Part shown: positions 1 to 6,363 of the stretch, in pieces
Numbering within the stretch: position 1 is the first letter of the stretch
Layout of the letters: each line of letters opens with the position of its first letter
DNA from: Thermoplasmata archaeon
GTDB taxonomy: Archaea; Thermoplasmatota; Thermoplasmata; Thermoplasmatales; Thermoplasmataceae
Direction of reading: 5' to 3'
DNA length: 9,624 nucleotides
NCBI GenBank assembly: GCA_021802165.1
Contig: JAKAAU010000040.1
Coordinates: 1-9,624, forward strand
Notes under the pieces: generated by a model
Told to the model about the DNA's origin: nothing
Database searches by the model: none
Seen by the model: the letters and a program-made list of their open reading frames with translations, nothing else
Position numbers and translations under genes: made by a program

Positions 1-337
1 CAGGTATGTTACCATTTTTTCCTTTAAAATAGTTTTTGTCTGCAATAAATATATACTCTTTATTATTCCTGACTTCAATCCTGTAAAATCCCAGATGGCC
101 GTAACTATCATACACAAATCCAAGTGTGAGGTAATTAACCCTGTTCAATGGATCATAAAATAAAGGCAGTGATTTTATTCCATGGAACACATGCCTGAAT
201 TTCTTATTTTTTATTGAAAAATTATTCTCGACTTTAACAGCATTGGTTGAATTTATTTTATTTACGAACTCATCTAACTGTGTGTTCCTGAAAAAATCTA
301 TATAAACCTGCCATCCATTAGCTTTAACATATTCCAT
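1..337 (-). CDS. Hypothetical protein, partial (C-terminal end beyond the left edge)
   Basis: An open frame runs on the minus strand from an ATG at 335-337 to the left edge: 112 codons without a stop. An in-frame stop at 368-370 lies upstream with no better start between, so this ATG is the likely start. The product begins MEYVKANGWQVYIDFF and is rich in aromatic and basic residues. A central patch (FHGIKSLPLFYDP) is followed by alternating hydrophobic and polar stretches (YLTLGFVYDSYGHLGFYRIEV, split here only by memory of position about 67-87), which suggests beta strands. No signal peptide, membrane segment or catalytic motif is visible, and I do not recognise the family. It diverges from gyrB and shares the 338-506 control region. 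A TATA-like stretch (minus strand, about 359-368) lies near the expected distance from the ATG, but it is weak. That it is a real gene is fairly likely; its function is unknown. Confidence 0.6.
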   Translation of the reverse strand, partial: MEYVKANGWQVYIDFFRNTQLDEFVNKINSTNAVKVENNFSIKNKKFRHVFHGIKSLPLFYDPLNRVNYLTLGFVYDSYGHLGFYRIEVRNNKEYIFIADKNYFKGKNGNIP

Positions 338-369
338 GAAGGTAGATTTTATATGATTAATTAAACATT

Positions 370-379
370 AACAATTGTT
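370..379. repeat. Perfect 10-bp palindrome in the gyrB upstream region
   Basis: AACAATTGTT reads the same on both strands. It lies in the gap between the divergent hypothetical gene and gyrB, 127 bp before the chosen gyrB start. It may be part of the wider dyad cluster at 370-504. Alone it could be chance in AT-rich DNA. Confidence 0.5.
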
Positions 380-389
380 GCACCCGGCA

Positions 390-434
390 GTTATTGCTTC
401 TAGCCTTCATATAACGATGTTAACAAGCAATAAC
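390..434. repeat. Perfect 10-bp inverted repeat with 25-nt spacer, upstream of gyrB
   Basis: GTTATTGCTT (390-399) is the exact reverse complement of AAGCAATAAC (425-434). The 25-nt spacer holds a smaller dyad, TAAC (412-415) and GTTA (419-422). If a promoter further upstream (TTTTATATG at 347-355) is used, this would form a stem-loop in a leader of about 130 nt. Otherwise it is a DNA dyad upstream of the proximal promoter. The arm sequence is seen directly; any regulatory role is inferred. Confidence 0.6.
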
Positions 435-474
435 CACAGTGCTGGAAATAACGATTCCGCCAAACTCAATAAAA

Positions 475-482
475 CTTATAAC
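475..482 (+). promoter_or_regulatory. Predicted TATA box of the gyrBA operon
   Basis: CTTATAAC is centred about 28 nt upstream of the ATG at 507. This is the spacing expected if transcription starts at or next to that codon (leaderless mRNA), as at the other genes in this window. It overlaps the palindrome at 478-487. A competing TATA-like stretch, TTTTATATG at 347-355, could serve an upstream start site near 376. Confidence 0.55.
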
Positions 483-504
483 GTTATGTTGTATTACAGT
501 AATA
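478..504. promoter_or_regulatory. Two adjacent palindromes over the gyrB TATA box and start site (candidate operator)
   Basis: ATAACGTTAT (478-487) is a perfect 10-bp palindrome overlapping the predicted TATA box. Four bases later, TATTAC-A-GTAATA (492-504) is a perfect palindrome with 6-bp arms around one base, ending two bases before the gyrB ATG. A dimeric protein bound to either would block TBP or RNA polymerase, so this is a plausible repressor or autoregulation site. The sequence is direct; binding is inferred and no regulator is known. Confidence 0.5.
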
Positions 505-506
505 GT

Positions 507-2450
507 ATGGATAAAGCTATGGATAATTATGATGCATCTCAGATACAAATTCTTGAGGGATTGAAGGCAGTAAGAAAAGTACCCGGCATGTATATAGGCT
601 CAACGGGGCCTGATGGCCTACACCATATGGTTTATGAAGTTGTTGATAACTGTATAGACGAAGCCATGGCCGGTTTCGGTTCTGATATAAATATAGTAAT
701 ATATAAAGACGGTTCAATATCTGTCGAGGATGATGGAAGAGGTATTCCGGTAGATATACATCCTAAATATAAGCGTCCAGGACTCGAAATAGTAATGACC
801 GAACTCCACAGTGGTGCTAAATTCGATAAAAAAGTGTATAAGGTTACAGGAGGGTTGCATGGCGTTGGTGTACATGTGGTAAATGCACTTTCTGATTATT
901 TGCTTGCCGTGGTAAAAAAGGGAAATAAAATTTATTATGAAAAATTTAAACAGGGTGTTCCGGTATCCGGGCTACAGGTTCTTGATGCAAAAAATAAATC
1001 AGCTGATCCGGAAATTGGGGATATAGAAATGAAATATCCGGAACACGGGACAATTATAAAGTTCTACCCAGATGCAACAATTTTTGATACCATAGATTTT
1101 TCATACCCGGTTATTTCACAGAGAATCATGGACCTTGCTTTTTTAAATCCAAATATAACCATAGAATTGAGCGATTTAAGGTCAGGCAAACACGAAAAAT
1201 TCCATTTTGATGGCGGGCTTGTAGAATATGTCCAGTTCCTCAATCAGGGAAAGGATATCGTTAATAAGGAGCCAATTTACTGCCGTGAGGAATACAAAGA
1301 GTATGTGGTAGAATTCGCGTTGCAGTATATAGACAATGTAACCGGCACAGAGGAAAGCTTTGTAAATAATATAAAGACCCCCGAAGGCGGAACCCATATA
1401 ACCGGTTTCCATACAGGGCTTTCACGTGCTGTTCTCGAATATGCCAAGGCTAAAAACCTGGTAAAGGGCGTAAGCGGGCTTATAGGCGATGATACCAGAG
1501 AAGGCTTAACTGCAGTGTTGCATGTAAAGATGTTTAATCCCCAGTTTGAAGGGCAAACAAAGGAAAAATTGGGGAATTCAGTAGTGAAAAGTATAGTATC
1601 TTCTATTACTGAAAAATATCTCAAAGATTATTTTGAATCATATCCCCCTATAGCAGATGCAATAATAAAGAGAGTACTGGCAGCTGCCATAGCAAGGGAA
1701 GCTTCCAGGAAGGCAAAGGACCTTGTAAGGCGGAAAACTGCCCTGGAAAGCGGAACATTGCCAGGGAAACTTGCAGATTGCTCATCCAGCGATTCAGATC
1801 AGACTGAAGTGTACATTGTAGAGGGAGACTCTGCAGGCGGATCAGCAAAACAGGCGAGGAACAGGGAATACCAGGCAATACTCCCACTGAGGGGAAAAAT
1901 ACTCAATGTGGAAAAATCAAACGATAACAAGGCTCTGGAGAACGAGGAAATTAAAAACCTTATTACCGCAATTGGTACAAACATTAAGGATAAATTTGAC
2001 ATAAAAAATCTCCGTTATGGTAAGATAATAATAATGACAGATGCCGATGTTGATGGAGCCCATATAAGAACACTTCTCCTGACATTTTTCTACAGGTTCA
2101 TGAATGAACTTATCCAGGGCGGTCACATTTACTTTGCCCAGCCACCATTGTTCAGGGTACAGAAGGGCAACGATATAGTATATGTATTCAGCGAGGATGA
2201 AAAAGACCGTGAAGTGGCAAAGATGGGTAAAAATGTGGTAATACAGAGATTTAAGGGTCTCGGGGAGATGAACCCGGAACAGCTCTGGGAAACCACAATG
2301 AATCCTGAATCAAGAAAACTGGTGCAGGTAAGCATAGAGGATGCCTTATATGCCGACCAGCTGTTTAACATACTTATGGGAGAGAAAGTAGAGCCAAGGA
2401 GAAAATTCATAGAGGATAATGCAAAATACGTCCAGAATCTGGATATATAG
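507..2450 (+). CDS. gyrB: DNA gyrase subunit B
   Basis: ATPase subunit of the cytoplasmic A2B2 type IIA topoisomerase that adds negative supercoils to DNA using ATP. Reading from the ATG at 507 gives 647 aa, near B. subtilis length; it lacks the roughly 165-aa insert of E. coli GyrB. The GHKL ATPase shows EVVDN (Glu44, the general base; Asn48, the Mg ligand), DDGRGIP (75-81), GGLHGVG (115-121) and the QTK loop (350-352). The TOPRIM domain shows EGDSAGG (439-445) and DADVDG (Asp512, Asp514, Asp516), then QRFKGLGEMN (580-589). The frame stays open back to a TTG at 375 and has other ATGs at 417, 486 and 519. I chose 507 because the TATA spacing fits, residues then run two ahead of E. coli numbering, and the upstream DNA looks regulatory. 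Bacterial in origin by family knowledge; codon use matches its neighbours. gyrA follows after 9 nt. Confidence 0.97.
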   Translation: MDKAMDNYDASQIQILEGLKAVRKVPGMYIGSTGPDGLHHMVYEVVDNCIDEAMAGFGSDINIVIYKDGSISVEDDGRGIPVDIHPKYKRPGLEIVMTELHSGAKFDKKVYKVTGGLHGVGVHVVNALSDYLLAVVKKGNKIYYEKFKQGVPVSGLQVLDAKNKSADPEIGDIEMKYPEHGTIIKFYPDATIFDTIDFSYPVISQRIMDLAFLNPNITIELSDLRSGKHEKFHFDGGLVEYVQFLNQGKDIVNKEPIYCREEYKEYVVEFALQYIDNVTGTEESFVNNIKTPEGGTHITGFHTGLSRAVLEYAKAKNLVKGVSGLIGDDTREGLTAVLHVKMFNPQFEGQTKEKLGNSVVKSIVSSITEKYLKDYFESYPPIADAIIKRVLAAAIAREASRKAKDLVRRKTALESGTLPGKLADCSSSDSDQTEVYIVEGDSAGGSAKQARNREYQAILPLRGKILNVEKSNDNKALENEEIKNLITAIGTNIKDKFDIKNLRYGKIIIMTDADVDGAHIRTLLLTFFYRFMNELIQGGHIYFAQPPLFRVQKGNDIVYVFSEDEKDREVAKMGKNVVIQRFKGLGEMNPEQLWETTMNPESRKLVQVSIEDALYADQLFNILMGEKVEPRRKFIEDNAKYVQNLDI

Positions 2451-2454
2451 GTGG
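2449..2454 (+). promoter_or_regulatory. Ribosome-binding site for gyrA
   Basis: AGGTGG overlaps the last two bases of the gyrB stop codon and lies 5 nt before the gyrA ATG. It matches the core of the archaeal anti-Shine-Dalgarno complement (AGGTG). An internal operon gene carrying such a site while the first gene lacks one is typical of archaea with leaderless first genes. Confidence 0.65.
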
Positions 2455-2459
2455 GATAA

Positions 2460-4835
2460 ATGTTATTAAGGCCAATTGAAGAGGAAATTAAAACATCGTA
2501 TCTTGACTATGCGATGAGTGTAATAGTGAGCAGGGCAATACCTGATTTCAGGGATGGATTAAAACCGGTACAGAGGAGAATAATATACTCCATGTACGAA
2601 CTGGGTGTTACCCATGACAAGCCCTATAAAAAGTCTGCACGTATAATAGGAGAAACCATGGGTAAATACCATCCACATGGCGATTCGTCAATATACGAAG
2701 CACTGGCAAGAATGGCCCAGGATTTTTCGTTGCGGTATACACTGATTGACGGGCAGGGAAATTTTGGTTCTATAGACGGGGATGCCCCTGCTGCTATGAG
2801 GTATACAGAAGCCAGATTAGGCAAAATGGCAGAGGAAATGGTAAGGGACATAGAAAAGGAAACAGTTCCATTTAGCCCGAATTTTGATGGTTCACTTGAC
2901 GAGCCGGTGTATTTCCCGTCAAGAATACCCCAGTTATTAATAAATGGAACATCTGGAATAGCTGTTGGAATGGCAACCAATATGGTACCACATAACCTTT
3001 CAGAAATTTCAGATGCAATAATGTACGGAATAGACCATCCAGACTGCAGTGTTGAAGATTTACTGAAATTTGTTCAGGGCCCGGATTTTCCCGGTGGCGG
3101 AATGATTTATAGAAATTCGGACCTTCTGAATATTTACAGGACAGGCCATGGCAAGGTATTCTGCCAGGGAGAAATAGATGATGAAGAAAAGAAAAAAATC
3201 ATCATTAAAACACTGCCATATGGGGTTAATAAAGCTCTTTATATCCAGAACGTTGCCGAACAGGTAAAAAACGGAATTATAAGCAACATATCTGATATAA
3301 GGGATGAAAGCGACAGAAACGGCATACGGGTAGTTATCAAGATTAAAAATGATGACAGCAAGGGACTTACAATTAACCAGTTATATGAACACACCCCACT
3401 GGAAACCACCATAGGTGTGAATAATCTGGTTTTGCTGAACAACGAACCAAAGGTCATGACACTTGATGAAATGATTCTGGGCTTCATAGATTTCAGGCTT
3501 GAAATAATAAGGAAGCGTTCAGTTTTTGAAGTAAATAAATTGATGGACCGGGAGCATATACTATCAGGGCTTGTTATTGCACTGGAGAACATAGATCGCG
3601 TGATAAAAATTATCAGGTCTTCCGACAATGCTGATATGGCTAAAACATCCCTGATGGATCAATTATCACTTTCCGAGAAGCAGGCTCTAGCCATACTGGA
3701 TATGAGGCTTCAGCGCTTAACTGGATTGGAAATCAAAAAAATTAATGATGAGCTTATAAGCATAAAGGAAAACATTGAAAGGTTAAATGAGATAATAAAT
3801 AATGAATCCAAACGGAGGGACGTACTTAAGCAGGAAACCCTCGAAATAAAGAAGCAGTTCGGCGATGTGAGGCGCACAAAGGTTCTCAACAGGGATATCA
3901 ACGCAAGAAACGATGAGGACATCATACCTAATGAGGAATCCATAATGATACTCAGTGAAAATGGGCTTCTTAAAAGGGTTTCTTCTGAGGAATACAATGT
4001 TCAGAAAAGGGGCGGAAAGGGAACTATCACAGCAACCAGGAAAGAAGATACAGTTAGAAGCATTTTATCCTGCATGTCCCATGATATGATTTATTTCTTC
4101 ACGAATACCGGGAGAGTATTGAGAACTAAAGCATATACAATAGAGAAAAAATCAAGGACATCACTTGGTAGTGTCGGCGGAACTTTCCTTAAAATGAATG
4201 AAAATGAAAAGATAAAACAGATAATGAAATCGCCCGCAAGCCCTAAAAACTTCCTGATAATAATTACAAAGAAAGGCTTTATAAAGAGAACTCCTGTAAA
4301 GGAAATACTGGATATGAGGGAATCTGGCCTGAAGATTATTAAACTCGACGATCAGGATGAGGTAGTTTCTGTAATGGATCTTGAAAAACCATCAAAGATA
4401 TTTGTCGCAGCCAGCAATAACAAAGCGGCAGTATTCCTTTCCGATGAGGTATCTTCAACCGGCAGAGCTTCAAGGGGAGTTAAATCCATGAGGCTAAACG
4501 GTGCTGAAGTAATCAACTCATTTTTAGTGGATGACAACGATACTGTAATGAGCATAACGGAAAATGGGTTGGGAAAAAGAACAAAGATAACTGATTTTTC
4601 CATACACCATAGAGGGTCTTCTGGAAATCTCATCTTTAAGGAAAGTGAAAGGACCGGTTCACTGGTTACTGCATTACCTGTTGGCGATTCCCAGGAAGTC
4701 CTGATAGTTACCAGAAACAATAAAACTATCAGATTGAATTCTGATGAAATCAAAATACAGTCAAGGGTTACCTCAGGTGTAAAACTTATAAATGTAGACG
4801 ATGACGATCTTGTTGTTGCCGCCTCGGTACTTTGA
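2460..4835 (+). CDS. gyrA: DNA gyrase subunit A
   Basis: DNA breakage-reunion and wrapping subunit of gyrase, 791 aa. The winged-helix catalytic core carries [10 protein letters not shown], with Tyr115 as the DNA-linking tyrosine (E. coli Tyr122) next to Arg114. The quinolone-determining region reads [13 protein letters not shown]: Ser76 and Glu80 match E. coli Ser83 and Asp87. Coiled-coil tower residues lie around 345-470 (for example [21 protein letters not shown]). The C-terminal beta-pinwheel (about 492-791) contains the GyrA box as QKRGGKG (515-521; usual form QRRGGKG), which marks it as gyrase rather than topoisomerase IV or VI. The long acidic tail seen in some bacteria is absent; it ends at a short DDDDL stretch. 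The ATG at 2460 lies 9 nt after gyrB with a good ribosome-binding site, so the two subunits are co-transcribed. Confidence 0.97.
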   Translation: MLLRPIEEEIKTSYLDYAMSVIVSRAIPDFRDGLKPVQRRIIYSMYELGVTHDKPYKKSARIIGETMGKYHPHGDSSIYEALARMAQDFSLRYTLIDGQGNFGSIDGDAPAAMRYTEARLGKMAEEMVRDIEKETVPFSPNFDGSLDEPVYFPSRIPQLLINGTSGIAVGMATNMVPHNLSEISDAIMYGIDHPDCSVEDLLKFVQGPDFPGGGMIYRNSDLLNIYRTGHGKVFCQGEIDDEEKKKIIIKTLPYGVNKALYIQNVAEQVKNGIISNISDIRDESDRNGIRVVIKIKNDDSKGLTINQLYEHTPLETTIGVNNLVLLNNEPKVMTLDEMILGFIDFRLEIIRKRSVFEVNKLMDREHILSGLVIALENIDRVIKIIRSSDNADMAKTSLMDQLSLSEKQALAILDMRLQRLTGLEIKKINDELISIKENIERLNEIINNESKRRDVLKQETLEIKKQFGDVRRTKVLNRDINARNDEDIIPNEESIMILSENGLLKRVSSEEYNVQKRGGKGTITATRKEDTVRSILSCMSHDMIYFFTNTGRVLRTKAYTIEKKSRTSLGSVGGTFLKMNENEKIKQIMKSPASPKNFLIIITKKGFIKRTPVKEILDMRESGLKIIKLDDQDEVVSVMDLEKPSKIFVAASNNKAAVFLSDEVSSTGRASRGVKSMRLNGAEVINSFLVDDNDTVMSITENGLGKRTKITDFSIHHRGSSGNLIFKESERTGSLVTALPVGDSQEVLIVTRNNKTIRLNSDEIKIQSRVTSGVKLINVDDDDLVVAASVL

Positions 4836-4866
4836 ATACATATTGATTAAATACCATAAATTTAAG

Positions 4867-4886
4867 TTTTTAATTTAAAATTTTTT
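4867..4886 (+). terminator. Oligo-T terminator after gyrBA
   Basis: Two T runs, T5 (4867-4871) and T6 (4881-4886), lie 31-50 nt beyond the gyrA stop, in the 89-bp gap before the convergent hydrolase gene. Archaeal RNA polymerase terminates at such runs without needing a strong hairpin. Confidence 0.55.
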
Positions 4887-4924
4887 ATATTCAATTGAAA
4901 ATGAAATAAGATTATAGTATACGC

Positions 4925-5572
4925 CTATTCAACAGCGACTACCCTTGCCATAGCCCCACTGCCTCCATAAATCTTTAGTGGGAGTGCAATAACAGTGTAT
5001 TCCCTTCCAGTTTCAAGCTTATCGAGATTCGCTAAATCCTCTATAAAGACCATATTTTTTGAAAGCAAAGCCTTGTGGACTCTGAAATCACCGTGGCTAT
5101 ATGGGTCTATGCCTAACGTATCTATGCCTATAACTTTCGGATGGTGTTCTATCAAAAAATCAACAGTATCGTCGGCCAACCCTGGAAATTCGTATTGAAA
5201 TTCTTTTGTAAACCCACGTTTTTTATCCCAATTCGTGTTTATTAAAATAATCTTATTGTCATATTCAGGTTTCCATATTTTTTTCAATGCATTAAGCTTA
5301 ATTTCAGTGCCATCTACTTCTGGCCTTATGCAATATCCCGGGCCAATAATCTGGCTAAGTGGTATTTTGTCCACAGTCATACCGTTATCGATCATGTGAT
5401 AAGGAGCATCTATATGTGTTCCAGTATGTGTCACCGTTTCAAACTTTTCAACACTGTAGCCATCTCTTGAAAGAACGCCTATTGGATCTATCCTTATTCC
5501 GATCTTTGTTGGCCAGCAGGGCATATTTGGTTTCAATTCCACGGACAAATCAAAGTATTTTTTAGTATCCAT
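4925..5572 (-). CDS. Cyclase-family metal-dependent hydrolase (kynurenine formamidase-like)
   Basis: A 215-aa soluble enzyme of the cyclase/KynB family (PF04199 type). The family signature is seen as HTGTHIDAPYH at 49-59, giving the expected divalent-metal ligands His49, His53, Asp55 and His59. His166 (in HKALL) and Glu178 (in IEDLANL) fit the remaining conserved ligands or acid residues. The C-terminus, GGSGAMARVVA (203-213), is also family-typical. Members hydrolyse amide bonds such as N-formylkynurenine or isatin; the substrate here cannot be read from sequence, and no other tryptophan-degradation gene is in view. Length matches bacterial KynB (about 210 aa). The ATG at 5572 sits 26 nt from a strong TATA box, suggesting a leaderless, independently promoted transcript. 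It converges on gyrA and follows the OsmC gene on the same strand after 140 bp. Confidence 0.88.
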   Translation of the reverse strand: MDTKKYFDLSVELKPNMPCWPTKIGIRIDPIGVLSRDGYSVEKFETVTHTGTHIDAPYHMIDNGMTVDKIPLSQIIGPGYCIRPEVDGTEIKLNALKKIWKPEYDNKIILINTNWDKKRGFTKEFQYEFPGLADDTVDFLIEHHPKVIGIDTLGIDPYSHGDFRVHKALLSKNMVFIEDLANLDKLETGREYTVIALPLKIYGGSGAMARVVAVE

Positions 5573-5593
5573 ATATGAATAATGATTTAGTAA

Positions 5594-5602
5594 TATATAT
5601 AA
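5594..5602 (-). promoter_or_regulatory. TATA box of the cyclase-family hydrolase gene
   Basis: On the minus strand TTATATATA is centred 26 nt upstream of the ATG at 5572, the distance expected for a leaderless transcript. No Shine-Dalgarno sequence precedes the ATG. Confidence 0.65.
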
Positions 5603-5712
5603 TTAACCTAATATAATTTAAACATTTTATTCAAAAATCTCCTGATTGGATTTTCAATTATACATACCATTACAAAATTTTATTTTATCAAATTAATGAT
5701 ATATTCTAATTT

Positions 5713-6219
5713 TTATACCTGTGATATTTCAGTGGGTATAGGATTCATTATTGCATATAAGGCAGGGCATGCTTTTCTTGAATGCTCCAGCACGACTTTT
5801 ATATCCTGATCTGCTTCAACCTCTATCTTTAAAGATTTGATTATGGGAAAGTCGGATTCAACCACAACAGGGCCTATGTCATAATATAGATGCCCTTTAA
5901 ATTTTAATTTTTTTAATACGATGCCCCTCTTTGCAGCCTGAATTGCAACTGTGGATGCAAAGCATGACATAACTCCCATCATCAGGTAGTTAAGTGGGGT
6001 CGCATGTACTCCCTGCCCACCGAGAATTCCCGGCTCATCTGCCCCTAATATAAATTTTGCCTTCTCAGAGCCAAGTTCCGCGGTAAACATTGGGCTGCCA
6101 CTTAAATTAAATTCTCCATTTATGTGTTTTTCTACAAATAAATGCCCACCACTAGATTTAATTTTATTTTCAGTTTTTTCCAGTTCAACCATATTTATAT
6201 TATCTATTATATCTGCCAT
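5713..6219 (-). CDS. OsmC/Ohr-family protein, predicted thiol peroxidase
   Basis: A 168-aa cytoplasmic protein of the OsmC/Ohr family. Such proteins reduce organic or inorganic peroxides with a pair of cysteines. Both are present: Cys86 in LMMGVMSCFASTVA, at the start of the long central helix, and Cys151 in SRKACPALYAIM. The preceding GGQGVHATPLNYL (67-79) is the family's active-site entry region, where typical members have a P..LL pattern. The C-terminal PIPTEI ending is also common in the family. The first 25 or so residues are polar and probably variable. Exact subgroup (OsmC, Ohr or YhfA-like) is not assigned, so no gene symbol is given. The start at 6219 has a TATA box 26 nt upstream and no ribosome-binding site. 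A role in oxidative-stress defence is inferred from the family; the neighbours do not narrow the substrate. Confidence 0.88.
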   Translation of the reverse strand: MADIIDNINMVELEKTENKIKSSGGHLFVEKHINGEFNLSGSPMFTAELGSEKAKFILGADEPGILGGQGVHATPLNYLMMGVMSCFASTVAIQAAKRGIVLKKLKFKGHLYYDIGPVVVESDFPIIKSLKIEVEADQDIKVVLEHSRKACPALYAIMNPIPTEISQV

Positions 6220-6240
6220 AAAACATTAAATCTTATCTGT

Positions 6241-6249
6241 ATTTAAATA
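6241..6249 (-). promoter_or_regulatory. TATA box of the OsmC-family gene
   Basis: Minus-strand TATTTAAAT is centred about 26 nt upstream of the ATG at 6219. It is a clean match to archaeal TATA elements and implies a leaderless transcript. Confidence 0.65.
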
Positions 6250-6326
6250 TATCTAAAATAATTAGTAAGTATGCTAAATCGATACATTCAGATAATCCTG
6301 TAACGTATACTGTAGCTATATCACAT

Positions 6327-6358
6327 AAAAAATGTAAAAAATGTTTGAAATAAAAAAA
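6327..6358 (-). terminator. Triple oligo-T terminator after the permease gene
   Basis: Read on the minus strand, the permease stop (6364-6366) is followed within 40 nt by T7 (6358-6352), T6 (6341-6336) and T6 (6332-6327). The last two are part of a tandem 9-bp repeat (plus-strand AAAAAATGT at 6327-6335 and 6336-6344). Serial T runs are a strong intrinsic stop for archaeal RNA polymerase and insulate the OsmC gene downstream. Confidence 0.65.
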
Positions 6359-6363
6359 TTAAT

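Noticed and set aside
375..506. 44-residue N-terminal extension of GyrB from the upstream TTG
   Set aside because: The extension has no GyrB-like sequence and covers the dyad-rich DNA. The ATG at 507 fits both the TATA box spacing and family alignment.
6261..6279. Weak dyad ATTAG/CTAAAT upstream of the OsmC TATA box
   Set aside because: Arms are only four to five bases with an offset, which is too little to support an operator.
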